A DNA stretch of 64,000 nt, from positions 1 through 64,000 of the forward strand of contig JACDEI010000022.1 in the NCBI GenBank assembly GCA_013816485.1. Reading direction: 5' to 3'. Shown here one piece after another: positions 41,462 to 49,972 of the stretch. Position numbers and translations under genes: made by a program. The notes under the pieces were generated by a model. The model saw only the letters and a list, made by a program, of their open reading frames with translations. It had not been told where the DNA came from and did no database searches. This DNA comes from Planctomycetota bacterium. GTDB taxonomy: Bacteria > Planctomycetota > UBA11346. Each line of letters begins with the position of its first letter. Positions within the stretch are counted from its first letter, which is position 1.

Positions 41462-44400
41462 ATGCCGACCACCGTCCAGCGTCTCCCTCACCTGCTGCTC
41501 CTCTGTGTCCTGGGTGGCACGTCGCTGCCGGCAGCGGACACTAGGCCCATGGTGCAGGTCGCCGCTGGTTGCACCGTCGACATGGTCGCTGGTCCGCCGC
41601 TGGTCCAACGACCGGTCGCCTTGGCGCTCGACGAGCAGGGGGCGCTCTACGTCACTGACTCTTCTGGAAAAAGTCCGCGCGGCAAAGAGGTGCTGAACGA
41701 CACCGGCAACCGCGTGCTGCGGCTGGTCGATGACGATGGCGACGGACGCTATGATCGTGCGACGGTGTTCGCCGACGGCCTGACCTTTCCTGAGGGCTGC
41801 CTGTGGTTCGACGGTTCGTTGTACGTCGGCACCACGCCGACCATCACCCGGCTGACCGATGGTGATGGCGATGGGGTCGCCGAACGGCGCGAGACCTGGT
41901 ACGATGGCAAGACCCTGACCGGCTGCGCCAACGATCTGCACGGCCCGTACCTGGGTGCCGATGGCTTGATGTACTGGTGCAAGGGTGCGTTCGACGAGCA
42001 GATTCACACCGTTGCCGGACAACCGTGGCGTAGCCGTGCCGCGCACATCTTCCGCAGTCGTCCGGATGGCAGCCGCTTTGAGCCGGTGATGACCGGTGGC
42101 ATGGACAATCCGGTCGACGTGGTGCAGACCAGTCGTGGGCAGCGCATCTTCACCACCACGTTCTTCCAGCATCCAGAAGCCGGTCGGCGCGATGGCCTGA
42201 TCCACGCCGTGCACGGTGGCGTGTGGGGCAAGGACCACGATGTGCTGCGTGGACATCGGCGCACCGGCGACCTGATGCCGGTGCTGACGCATGTCGGAGC
42301 CGGTGCGCCCTGTGGTCTGGTGGTGCTGGAGTCGTCCGCGTTCGGCGCGGACGCCCCCGACAGCCTGATCGCCTGCCAGTTCAACCTGCACAAGGTCAGC
42401 CAGCACCTGCTGAGCGATCACGGCTCAACGCTGCGTACCCGTGACCGTGATCTGTTGTGGTCGAGCGATATCGACTTCCATCCCACCGATGTGATCGAGG
42501 ACGCCGATGGCAGCCTGCTGATCGCCGACACCGGCGCGTGGTACAAGATCTGCTGTCCGACCTCGCAATTGGCCAAGCCGGACGTGCTCGGAGCGATCTA
42601 CCGCGTCCGCAGCACCAGCGCGGTGGTGCCGAACGATCCGCGTGGACTGGCACTCGACTGGAGCACGGGCGATCCGCACATCCTGGGACAACGTCTGGCG
42701 GATGTCCGTCCGGCGGTGCGTCAGCGGGCGCAGCAGGTGCTGGCGCGGCAGGGGGCACGTGCCGTGCCGGCGTTGTCGGCGTTGCTCGATCAGGCACCGA
42801 CCGCAGCCACCAGACGCCTGGCGCTGTGGACCCTGGCCCGCATCGATGACGTGACGGCACGGGCGGCGGGCCGGCGTGGATTGGCTGATGTCGATACCAG
42901 CGTGCGGGAGGTTGCCTGTCACGTCGTTGCGTTGTGGTCGGATGCCGATGCCGGCGCTGCACTGCGTCCGTTGCTGCAACATCCGCATGCCGGCTTGCGG
43001 CGGGTCGCGGTCGAAGCATCTGGTCGGTGTTCGCCCGCCACGCCTGAACATCTGCGCGCGGTGGTCGCGGCGCTCGGTCCTGACAGCGACCGCTTCCTGG
43101 AACACGCGGTGATCTTCGCGCTCCAGGAGATGCTGCTGCGTCTGCCGCCAGCAGCGGTGGAGGGACTCTGGAGCACCTGGCCGTCGCTCGACGCGGCGGA
43201 GGGACCATCCGCCTGGCGCGCTCTGCTGATCGCTGTCGATCAGGCATTGCCGCAGCATTTGGCGGTGGAGCGCGTGCTGCCGCTCCTGGACCATTCACAA
43301 ACGCCGGTGAACGAGGCGGCACGGTGGATCATCAGTCATCGTCCCGACTGGGGCGCGGCGCTGACCGGACATTTTTCCGCGCGCCTGCGTGATCCAAAGC
43401 TTGATGCGACGGCGCGGACCCAGCTTCAGCACCTGCTGACCCGACTGGCGACCGCGCCGCATGTCAGCGAGTTCTTGGCCGTGGCAGCGCGCGACGGCGA
43501 TCTGCCACTCCCCGCCCGTGTCGCCGTCGTGAAAGCGATGGCCGAGGTCAGTGTCTCCCGCACGCCGTCCTCGTGGGCGCAGGCGCTCGCCGACGTGTTC
43601 ACCAGCCGCGAGCCGACGTTGCTCGCAGAGGCGTTGGATGCGGCAAGTCGCCTGCCATTTCGCGCGGGCAGCGATCAGGTGTTGGCTGACGCCCTGTCAC
43701 GCGTTGGTCGCGATACGACCTTGGCAGATGCGCTGCGGGTCCGTGCCTTGGCCGCCGTTCCAGGCGGTGTCGGCGCGATCGATCAGGCGCTCTTCGATCT
43801 GCTGACCGCCCACGTGCAGCCGCAGGGGGCGGTGGCCACGCGTGCCGCCGCGGTGCGCGCCATCGCTGGGGCGGCGTTGACCGCCGGTCAGCAACGCATG
43901 CTGCTGGCGACGTTGGCGACCTGTGGCCCACTTGAACTCGGTCGCCTGTTGCCGGTCTACACGCGTGGTACGCAGACAGACGAGGAACTGGGACTCGCGC
44001 TGATCGCAACGCTGCGCAGTGCGAAGGCTGGCCCGGCGCTACGGGCGGAACAGATCCGCACGTTGGCGGCGGTGTTCCCGCCTGTGGTGCAGACCGCCGC
44101 GCAGGCGTGGTTGACGACGCTGCACCAGGACGCCGCCACGCAGGCGGCACGGCTCGACGACCTGCTGACGACGTTGCCCGCCGGCGACGGACGCCGCGGT
44201 CAGGAGGTCTTCACCAGCCCACGCGCCGCCTGCACCACCTGTCATACCATCGGTTACGTCGGCGGTCGCATCGGTCCAGACCTGACCGGCATCGGTAAGG
44301 TGCGCAACCGCCGCGATCTGCTCGAAGCGGTGATCTATCCCAGCGCCAGCTTCGTACGCAGCTACGAGCCGTGGCTGATCACCACCGCCGACGGACAACT

Positions 44401-44602
44401 CCACATGGGCACGATCAGCAACGAAGGCCCCGACTTCATCGTGCTCACACTCGTTGGCGGGCTGACCCAGCGCATCGCACGCCAGGACATCACCGAGGCG
44501 AAACCATCACCCGTGTCGCTCATGCCGGCCGGTCTGGAGACGTTGCTGAGCGCGCAGGAACTCGCGGACCTCCTGGTGTTTCTCCAGGAACGTCGTGGCT
44601 GA
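41462..44602 (+). CDS. PVC-type heme-binding membrane-bound dehydrogenase-like protein
   Basis: 1046 aa with a signal peptide (LPHLLLLCVLGGTSLPAAD). Domain order: a beta-propeller of the planctomycete/verrucomicrobial dehydrogenase type (residues about 35-390; LALDEQGALYVTDSSG, LRLVDDDGDGRYDRATVFADGL, NDLHGPYLGADGLMYWCKG), about 450 residues of HEAT-like helical repeats, and a C-terminal cytochrome c with C924-x2-C927-H928 (ACTTCHTIGYVGGRIGPDLTGIG, LLEAVIYPSASF). It is periplasmic; the substrate is probably a sugar or alcohol, unproven. The ATG at 41462 is chosen because the signal peptide begins there. Confidence 0.92.
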   Translation: MPTTVQRLPHLLLLCVLGGTSLPAADTRPMVQVAAGCTVDMVAGPPLVQRPVALALDEQGALYVTDSSGKSPRGKEVLNDTGNRVLRLVDDDGDGRYDRATVFADGLTFPEGCLWFDGSLYVGTTPTITRLTDGDGDGVAERRETWYDGKTLTGCANDLHGPYLGADGLMYWCKGAFDEQIHTVAGQPWRSRAAHIFRSRPDGSRFEPVMTGGMDNPVDVVQTSRGQRIFTTTFFQHPEAGRRDGLIHAVHGGVWGKDHDVLRGHRRTGDLMPVLTHVGAGAPCGLVVLESSAFGADAPDSLIACQFNLHKVSQHLLSDHGSTLRTRDRDLLWSSDIDFHPTDVIEDADGSLLIADTGAWYKICCPTSQLAKPDVLGAIYRVRSTSAVVPNDPRGLALDWSTGDPHILGQRLADVRPAVRQRAQQVLARQGARAVPALSALLDQAPTAATRRLALWTLARIDDVTARAAGRRGLADVDTSVREVACHVVALWSDADAGAALRPLLQHPHAGLRRVAVEASGRCSPATPEHLRAVVAALGPDSDRFLEHAVIFALQEMLLRLPPAAVEGLWSTWPSLDAAEGPSAWRALLIAVDQALPQHLAVERVLPLLDHSQTPVNEAARWIISHRPDWGAALTGHFSARLRDPKLDATARTQLQHLLTRLATAPHVSEFLAVAARDGDLPLPARVAVVKAMAEVSVSRTPSSWAQALADVFTSREPTLLAEALDAASRLPFRAGSDQVLADALSRVGRDTTLADALRVRALAAVPGGVGAIDQALFDLLTAHVQPQGAVATRAAAVRAIAGAALTAGQQRMLLATLATCGPLELGRLLPVYTRGTQTDEELGLALIATLRSAKAGPALRAEQIRTLAAVFPPVVQTAAQAWLTTLHQDAATQAARLDDLLTTLPAGDGRRGQEVFTSPRAACTTCHTIGYVGGRIGPDLTGIGKVRNRRDLLEAVIYPSASFVRSYEPWLITTADGQLHMGTISNEGPDFIVLTLVGGLTQRIARQDITEAKPSPVSLMPAGLETLLSAQELADLLVFLQERRG

Positions 44603-44617
44603 TCCGTTGCTGCCTGC

Positions 44618-45061
44618 TCAGCCCGCCGGTTCGTGGCGCGGGAACGCGCACAGCGGCCGGTTGGACTGCGGCTGGTTGAGCACGTGGTGGATGGTCAACT
44701 TCTTGAACGCCATTTCGACCGCCGCCATCGCATTGTCGAGACCGCGATGCAGCGGGCAGAGGTTCGGGCCGTGGCCTTCGAGGCCAAGCGGACATTCGGT
44801 GATGCGCACGATCGGATCGACCGCCTGGATCACGTCGTAGACGCTGAGCTCCTTCGGAGTGCGGGCGAGCGTGAAGCCACCGTAGAGCCCACGCTGCGAG
44901 GTCACCAGACCGCTGCGTGCCAGACCCTGCATGATCTTCGCCAGGTAGCCGACCGGCACCTTGGTGCCTTTGGCGATGGCCTCAGCGGTCTGGGCATCGG
45001 TGGGATTGTCGGCCAGGTAGACGATGGCACGTAGCGCGTACTCGGCGGTCTGGGAGATCAT
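44618..45061 (-). CDS. Rrf2 family regulator, NsrR-like
   Basis: 147 aa with the Rrf2 fold (ISQTAEYALRAIVYLAD, VPVGYLAKIMQGLARSGLVTSQRGLYGGFTL). Unlike the Rrf2 in the cbb3 operon, it keeps Cys in the sensor loop: C90 and C102 (TECPLGLEGHGPNLCPLHRGLD). Cluster-binding members of this type usually need further ligands, and an N-terminal Glu or a third Cys could serve. It is divergent from a [4Fe-4S] ferredoxin gene, with a palindrome in the shared promoter. This is consistent with redox or NO control of Fe-S genes. Confidence 0.88.
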   Translation of the reverse strand: MISQTAEYALRAIVYLADNPTDAQTAEAIAKGTKVPVGYLAKIMQGLARSGLVTSQRGLYGGFTLARTPKELSVYDVIQAVDPIVRITECPLGLEGHGPNLCPLHRGLDNAMAAVEMAFKKLTIHHVLNQPQSNRPLCAFPRHEPAG

Positions 45062-45105
45062 CAGGACTCCGGATTAATCAGAGAAAAGCAGCGAACCTCC
45101 AGACG

Positions 45106-45123
45106 TGGATATCCAGATATCCA
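45106..45123. promoter_or_regulatory. Perfect palindrome in the rrf2/ferredoxin promoter
   Basis: TGGATATC-CA-GATATCCA, an 8-2-8 perfect inverted repeat, lies 45 bp before the rrf2 start and 55 bp before the ferredoxin start. It is a good candidate for an autoregulatory Rrf2 operator. The half-site GGATAT also occurs in the motif upstream of ric. Confidence 0.55.
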
Positions 45124-45177
45124 TGGGTTGCAATCTGAGGCGGCCCAGACCTATGGTGCCGCCCCAGGGTGCGCGCC

Positions 45178-45486
45178 ATGCCGACAATAGCACGACGCAT
45201 CTGGATCGCCGACGGCTGCATTCATTGCTACTGGTGCCAGAACCTTGCGCCGTTGGTGTTCCTGGCCGACGAACAGGGGACCTGCATCGCGGCCGAGGTC
45301 CGCGTCGACGGTCGGACTTCTGATAACCGTCGCGAGCACAGCGCGCTGCGGACCGACGTCGTGTCCGCTGATGATTTCGCCTTCCTGCCCTTCATCGCCG
45401 ATGGCTGTCCCGTGCAGGTCATCCGGCTGGAGGGCGGTTGGAACCACCTGGGCGTGGCGGATCCAGGGCTGGTGGTGAAGGGCTGA
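45178..45486 (+). CDS. Single-cluster [4Fe-4S] ferredoxin
   Basis: 102 aa. The cluster ligands are C14-x2-C17-x2-C20 (GCIHCYWCQNLAP) and C77-P78 (DGCPVQVIRL), the pattern of one-cluster ferredoxins with a 55-residue insert between the third and fourth ligands. It would carry low-potential electrons in the cytoplasm; its partner is unknown. The ATG at 45178 was preferred over a GTG at 45169. It is divergent from the NsrR-like rrf2. The following 45487-45692 is AT-richer and has no gene. Confidence 0.82.
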   Translation: MPTIARRIWIADGCIHCYWCQNLAPLVFLADEQGTCIAAEVRVDGRTSDNRREHSALRTDVVSADDFAFLPFIADGCPVQVIRLEGGWNHLGVADPGLVVKG

Positions 45487-45692
45487 ACGGTTCGCGACCT
45501 GCGGGTTCGGCACCTGACCGGATAGGCTCCAGTGAGCTCCTTGGAATCCTGCGCGCTTCCTGCAAGAGCCGTCAATGACCTTGAGAATGCTGGAGCGGAT
45601 ATGGGTGCGCGTGCAGGCCCTGACCGCTGTATGTCAATAGAGTAAAGGAGTAAAAAACTGAGAGCCTCGACCCTACTAATCATGAATTTACC

Positions 45693-45739
45693 GACTCATA
45701 CATGAGTCTTTGACTTTTATTGCGACTTATCTATAAGTC
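45693..45739 (+). promoter_or_regulatory. hipBA promoter with two palindromic operators
   Basis: Two 16-bp perfect palindromes, GACTCAT-AC-ATGAGTC (45693-45708) and GACTTAT-CT-ATAAGTC (45724-45739), share the form GACTYAT-N2-ATRAGTC and start 31 bp apart, about three helical turns. A promoter fits between and inside them: TTGACT at 45710-45715, 16-bp spacer, TATAAG at 45732-45737. Transcription would begin at about 45744-45745, the A of the hipB ATG, giving a leaderless message. No Shine-Dalgarno is present. Confidence 0.75.
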
Positions 45740-45744
45740 TTTAC

Positions 45745-46077
45745 ATGCGATCGGCCGTTAAAGATCTCCTACCACCTCAGGTGCGACGTTCCCTGGCGAA
45801 ATTCGGTGCAGATCTCTCGCTCGCCCGGCGCAAACGCACGCTAACGGTGAGCATGATGGCCGAGCGCCTCGGGGTCTCACGTGCCACCTATACCCGCGTC
45901 GAAAAGGGCGATCCGAGCGTGGCCCTCGGTGCCTATGCCCAGGCACTCTTTGTTCTTGGGTTCGGCGCCATCTTCGGCGACTTGATCGACCAACGGAAGG
46001 ATGATCAAGGTCTGCTCCTAGATTCTGATCGAGTCCCAAAGCGAGTACGAATCAAGCCGATGAAGTTGTCGCCATGA
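45745..46077 (+). CDS. hipB: HipB-like antitoxin, XRE family
   Basis: 110 aa. A helix-turn-helix of the Cro/XRE type at about residues 35-60 (TVSMMAERLGVSRATYTRVEKGDPSVALGAYAQAL), with a basic C-terminal tail. It should bind HipA and repress its own promoter through the two palindromes just upstream. The second operator ends 5 bp before the ATG. It overlaps hipA by 4 bp (ATGA). The start has no ribosome binding site, in line with a leaderless transcript. Confidence 0.88.
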   Translation: MRSAVKDLLPPQVRRSLAKFGADLSLARRKRTLTVSMMAERLGVSRATYTRVEKGDPSVALGAYAQALFVLGFGAIFGDLIDQRKDDQGLLLDSDRVPKRVRIKPMKLSP

Positions 46078-47333
46078 AACGGATCATTCAGGTTTTCCTC
46101 GGTAATGATGCGCGACTGGTCGGTGAATTGCGGTACGACCAGCAAGGCAGCCGTGAGTCTGCAAATTTCGCTTACGCACCGGAATGGTTGGCATCTGCCG
46201 ATCGCTTCCAGCTCGATCCAGCTCTGCCATTAGTGACCGGGTTCCAATATCACAAACGTACTGGCGATGGCTCATTGTTTCATGGTGCATTCGCTGACTC
46301 AGAACCTGATGGCTGGGGCCGTAAGGTCATAGCACGCGACCACGCGAAACGCCGGGAGTCAGCTCGCAGTTCAGGTGCAGGTTCACTACCACCGGTACTT
46401 GGCGCTCTAGATTTCCTGCTCGCGGTCGATGACAGCAGCCGCATGGGATCGCTCCGCTTCCGTGATGAAGACGGAGTTTTTCAGGCAAGTGCGATCGAGG
46501 GCCAGCGGCGAACTCCTCCACTGCTTGAACTCCGGCATCTCATGAACGCATCGCGCGCAGTGGAATTGAGCACCGAGACCGAAGCCGATCTCGCCTACTT
46601 GCGCGGAAAGGGAACCTCGCTGGGCGGCCTGCGTCCGAAATGCTCGGTGCTTGATGATGACGGACACCTTGCCATCGGGAAATTTCCCAGCGTTTCCGAT
46701 CAGCGAGCCGTGACCAAAGGAGAGATCCTGGCCCTCAGCCTGGCGCGTTTGGCGGGTATCAATGCCGCGGACGCGCGGCTCATCGACAGCGATGGTCTGC
46801 CGGTCGCGGTGATCCGACGTTTCGATCGTCTTCCAGGCGGTGGGCGCATCTCTTACTGCTCGGCAGCAACCATGCTTGGCGTGAGCGGCTACGATACGGA
46901 GCACCACACCTATGCTGAACTCGTCGATGTCATTCGTATCCATGGCGCTGCGGCTCAACAGGACATTGAAGAACTCTGGCGACGCATCGCTTTTTCGATC
47001 CTCATCAACAACGTCGACGATCATCTGCATAACCATGGCTTCCTCTATGCCGGCAATAACCATTGGCGTTTGTCGCCAGCCTTTGATCTCAACCCCTTTC
47101 CCGATCGCGCACGTGAACTCAAGACCTGGATCTCGGAAGAGACAGGCCCCATCGCTTCACTCGCGGCATTGCGCTCGGCCGCTCCGTATTTCCATATCAC
47201 CAAAGCTCGGGCGAATGACCTGATTGCAGGCATCCAGAGCGTCGTCGGTTCGTGGCAAACGGTTGCCGCCGATCTCGGCATGACCGCAGCGGAGGTGAGC
47301 CAATTTGGTGATGCCTTTGAGAACCACGGATAG
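46074..47333 (+). CDS. hipA: HipA-like Ser/Thr kinase toxin
   Basis: 419 aa, full length for HipA. It has the N-terminal subdomain 1 (VFLGNDARLVGELRYDQQG), the phosphate-binding region SLGGLRPKCSVLDDDGHLAIGKFPS, RRFDRLPGGGRISYCSAATMLG, the catalytic NVDDHLHNHGFLY and the metal-binding SPAFDLNPFP, all intact. HipA kinases phosphorylate a tRNA synthetase (GltX in E. coli) and arrest growth. With hipB it forms a complete toxin-antitoxin pair. A restriction gene remnant follows at once, so the module probably arrived with or next to a defence cluster. Confidence 0.93.
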   Translation: MKRIIQVFLGNDARLVGELRYDQQGSRESANFAYAPEWLASADRFQLDPALPLVTGFQYHKRTGDGSLFHGAFADSEPDGWGRKVIARDHAKRRESARSSGAGSLPPVLGALDFLLAVDDSSRMGSLRFRDEDGVFQASAIEGQRRTPPLLELRHLMNASRAVELSTETEADLAYLRGKGTSLGGLRPKCSVLDDDGHLAIGKFPSVSDQRAVTKGEILALSLARLAGINAADARLIDSDGLPVAVIRRFDRLPGGGRISYCSAATMLGVSGYDTEHHTYAELVDVIRIHGAAAQQDIEELWRRIAFSILINNVDDHLHNHGFLYAGNNHWRLSPAFDLNPFPDRARELKTWISEETGPIASLAALRSAAPYFHITKARANDLIAGIQSVVGSWQTVAADLGMTAAEVSQFGDAFENHG

Positions 47334-47344
47334 CACTTCTACCC

Positions 47345-47506
47345 TTGGTCGCCTTCAAACGCGGCACCGATCTGAGCCTGACCGACGAAGAGGTGGCCTT
47401 CTATGATGCCATCGCCGCCAACGAGAGCGCGGTGAAGGCGATGGGCGATGCCAAGCTGCGGCTGATCGCCGCTGAACTGGTCACCCAGGTGCGCAAGAGT
47501 GGGTAA
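47345..47506 (+). pseudogene. hsdR: Remnant of type I restriction subunit HsdR C-terminus
   Basis: 54 codons ending in TAA, reading LVAFKRGTDLSLTDEEVAFYDA, then NESAVKAMGDAKLRLIAAELV and TQVRKSG. This is the C-terminal end of the HsdR helicase/nuclease subunit (DEEVAFYDAL-A-NESAV-MGD-x-L in intact members). There is no start codon, no ribosome binding site and nothing of the 900-residue remainder. It is a leftover from a deleted restriction-modification locus. Confidence 0.85.
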
Positions 47507-47560
47507 CGGAAAATCCGCCCTGAACCCGATCGCAGGGCGGGGCGACTTCGGAAAAAATTG

Positions 47561-47637
47561 TGGCGACCCCGGCGTGACTCGAACACGCGACCTGCAGTTT
47601 AGGAAACTACCGCTCTATCCATCTGAGCTACGGGGTC
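47561..47637 (-). tRNA. tRNA-Arg (anticodon CCT), CCA encoded
   Basis: On the minus strand the gene starts GACCCCGTAGCTCAG and ends with CGGGGTC, G and an encoded CCA. The acceptor stem GACCCCG/CGGGGTC is perfect. The D arm GCTCAGATGGATAGAGC, the anticodon arm GTAGT-TTCCTAA-ACTGC with CCT in the loop centre, and the T arm with GTTCGAGTC are all present. The 3' end faces the hsdR remnant and hipBA, the usual orientation for an integrase target. Confidence 0.95.
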
Positions 47638-47765
47638 AGGTAGGCGCAGCCTAGGTGGTCCGCCAGCGTGGGAATAGCCGACCGTAGGGTACGCTGGTCG
47701 CGTCGCGTCGGGGCGGTCGGGATTGCGCTGCGGGTCATCGGTCGGGGCTGCGCAGTCATACCTGA

Positions 47766-48539
47766 TCAGGTATAGAGTCCGCCGTTCACGCCCAGCACTT
47801 GGCCGGTGATGTAGCCGGCGTCGCGTGAACAGAGGAACGCCACCGTCGCGGCGACCTCGTCCACCGTGCCCAGACGACCGAGTGGTACGGCCTGGAGCAT
47901 CTGCTCCAGCGGCAGGCCTTTGGTCATGTCGGTATCGATCAGCCCCGGCGCGACGACGTTGGCGGTGACGTTGCGTTTGGCGCATTCGCGCGCGAGCGCC
48001 TTGGTTGCGGCGATCAGTCCGCCTTTCGCGGCGGAGTAGTTCACCTGCCCTGGGTTGCCCATCTGCCCGCTGACCGATGCCATGGTCACCACGCGGCCGA
48101 TACGGGCTTTCAGCAGCGCCCGCACCAACGGACGGACGACGTTGAAGAAACCGCCAAGGCTGGTGTTGATCACGTCATCCCAGTCCTCGTCGCCCAACAT
48201 GCCGAACAGCCCGTCGCGCGTGATGCCGGCATTGACCACCACGGCGTACGGGGTGCCGCGGTCGGTCAGCATGTGCTCCAGCGCGGTGCGTGCGGTCACG
48301 CGATCAGCCACGTCGAAGGGCAGGAACCACGCTTGGCGTCCATGCGCGCGGATAGCGCTGGCGACCGTGTCCGCGGCGACCTGGTTCGAACGGAAGTTCA
48401 GCACCACGTCGAGGCCGTCGCGCGCCAACCGGGTGGCGATCGCCGCACCGATGCCGCGCGAGGCGCCGGTGACGAAGGCGTAGGGGGAACGTCCGGGGTC
48501 CGGGGTCTGGGGTGCGGAGTCGCGTGCAGCGTCGGTCAT
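47766..48539 (-). CDS. fabG: 3-oxoacyl-ACP reductase FabG-like SDR
   Basis: 257 aa short-chain dehydrogenase. NADPH motif TGASRGIG, NAG in VVVNAGITRDG, catalytic Ser in MASVSGQMGNPGQVNYSAAKGG with Y-x3-K, and a PG motif in VVAPGLIDTDM. FabG reduces 3-ketoacyl-ACP in fatty acid synthesis. The N-terminal 15 residues (TDAARDSAPQTPDPGRSP) are unconserved and are encoded by a 7-bp tandem array. The gene is divergent from the dehydratase at 48636, with 96 bp between start codons. Confidence 0.9.
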   Translation of the reverse strand: MTDAARDSAPQTPDPGRSPYAFVTGASRGIGAAIATRLARDGLDVVLNFRSNQVAADTVASAIRAHGRQAWFLPFDVADRVTARTALEHMLTDRGTPYAVVVNAGITRDGLFGMLGDEDWDDVINTSLGGFFNVVRPLVRALLKARIGRVVTMASVSGQMGNPGQVNYSAAKGGLIAATKALARECAKRNVTANVVAPGLIDTDMTKGLPLEQMLQAVPLGRLGTVDEVAATVAFLCSRDAGYITGQVLGVNGGLYT

Positions 48540-48685
48540 GCGTGTGACCGTGCGTTGGTCGCTACCCTGTCAACCACGGCTCCCCGGTTTCACTTCAAGG
48601 CGCTGCGCGCATCATGCCATGACCCTGGAGCCTGCGTGAGCGCCACCAAGACGAGCGACCCCGGACCCCGGACTCCGGACCCCCG
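48493..48685. repeat. Inverted 7-bp tandem arrays inside two divergent coding starts
   Basis: Four 7-mers (CCGGGGT twice, CTGGGGT, GCGGAGT) at 48493-48520 face four (ACCCCGG twice, ACTCCGG, ACCCCCG) at 48658-48685. The reverse complement of the right arm is CCGGGGT-like, so the arms pair. Both start codons (48539 on the minus strand, 48636 on the plus) lie in the loop. The arms encode TPDPG-type residues in both proteins. Confidence 0.88.
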
Positions 48686-49931
48686 ACGCCTCAAGACCAC
48701 CTTCGACATCTTCCAATGGTACCGCGACGTGCGCGCGAGTGGCAAGCCGGTGGCGTGGTGTTCCGCCTTCGCGCCCGCCGAGGTACTGGTCGCGCTCGGC
48801 ATCGTGCCGGTCTATCCCGAAAACCATGCGGCGATGCTCGGCGCGCTGTCGGAGTCGCGGAATCCCGATCAGCCCTATTCCCGTGAGGCGATCACGGCGT
48901 CGGAGAACGCCGGCCTGGCGACACCGCGACTGTGCGCCTACGCCCTCGCCGACATTGGTGTGCTTCACGGTGGAGCTTCTCCGATCGGCGGTCTGCCGGA
49001 TGCCGACCTGTTCTATGCCTGCGACAGCCAATGCGCGGTCGTGGCGCGCTGGGGTGACGATGTGCAGCGCTTGTTCCGCGCACGCGGGAAGGAGATCCCA
49101 CATTACGTGCTGAAGGCACCGCCGCTGACGCGCGCAGAAACGCACACGCCAGAGGAACTCGCCGGCTTCAAGGCCCAGCTCCTGACGCATGTGCGCGATC
49201 TCGAACAACGATTCAGCACGCGTCTGGACGAGGCCAAGCTCAGCGCCGTGGTGGCGGAATCGGCAGCAGCGAATCGCCTGTGGCAACAATGCCTGGAACT
49301 CGGTCGCGCACGTCCGACGCCATGGACCAACCTCGATGCCTTCACCGCCATGGCACCTATCGTCATCGCGCGTGGGACGAAGGAATGCACCGACTTCTAC
49401 CGCCGTCTGCTGGCGGAACTACACCAGCGCGTTCGCGATGGTGTCTCGGCTGTTTCCAACGAACGCGTGCGCTTGCTGTGGGACGCCATTCCCATCTGGC
49501 CACGCAAGAACTGGCTGGCGAAGTTCTGCGCCGAACGCGGCGCGACCTTCGTCGCCAGCACCTACACGCATTCCTGGTGGTTCGAGTTCGACGCCACGCG
49601 TCCGCTCGACACCTTGGTCGAACGTTATGCCTGGAACACCATGAACCGCTCGGGCAAATGGGTGCTCGACTGGACCCTCGGCCTCGTGCGCGACTACGCC
49701 GCCGACGGCATCGTGGCGCACTGGAACAAGAGCTGCGGCATCTGGAACAGCTACGTCAAACGGCGTCTGCCCGGGTACACCGCCGCTGGCGTACCGTGGA
49801 TGCAGCTCGACGCGGACATGGTCGATGCCCGGCAATTTGATGAGGCCAAGGTGGCGGCGCAGTTGGACGCGTTCATCAGTGGATTGGCTGCCGCCCGGGT
49901 CAGACCATCCAGCCGGGCTATGCGTCCGTGA
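48636..49931 (+). CDS. 2-hydroxyacyl-CoA dehydratase family protein (HgdB/BcrC-like)
   Basis: 431 aa. The family fold is recognised by VAWCSAFAPAEVLVALGIVPVYPENHAA at the start, CDSQCAVVARWG in the middle and WNKSCGIWNSYVKRRL near the end; the conserved Cys would bind a [4Fe-4S] cluster. These enzymes dehydrate 2-hydroxyacyl-CoAs or reduce benzoyl-CoA with an ATP-driven activator. Neither the activator nor a second subunit is encoded nearby. I chose the GTG at 48636 (GGAG at 48627-48630); the residues before it are not conserved. The extra N-terminal SDPGPRTPDPRR is encoded by repeats. Confidence 0.78.
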   Translation: MSATKTSDPGPRTPDPRRLKTTFDIFQWYRDVRASGKPVAWCSAFAPAEVLVALGIVPVYPENHAAMLGALSESRNPDQPYSREAITASENAGLATPRLCAYALADIGVLHGGASPIGGLPDADLFYACDSQCAVVARWGDDVQRLFRARGKEIPHYVLKAPPLTRAETHTPEELAGFKAQLLTHVRDLEQRFSTRLDEAKLSAVVAESAAANRLWQQCLELGRARPTPWTNLDAFTAMAPIVIARGTKECTDFYRRLLAELHQRVRDGVSAVSNERVRLLWDAIPIWPRKNWLAKFCAERGATFVASTYTHSWWFEFDATRPLDTLVERYAWNTMNRSGKWVLDWTLGLVRDYAADGIVAHWNKSCGIWNSYVKRRLPGYTAAGVPWMQLDADMVDARQFDEAKVAAQLDAFISGLAAARVRPSSRAMRP

Positions 49932-49972
49932 GCTGGCCACCGGATGCATGCTTCATGCTGCTGGCGCTGCCG

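Noticed and set aside
45169..45177. GTG start three codons upstream of the ferredoxin ATG
   Set aside because: The added residues are unconserved and there is no ribosome binding site; the ATG at 45178 suffices.
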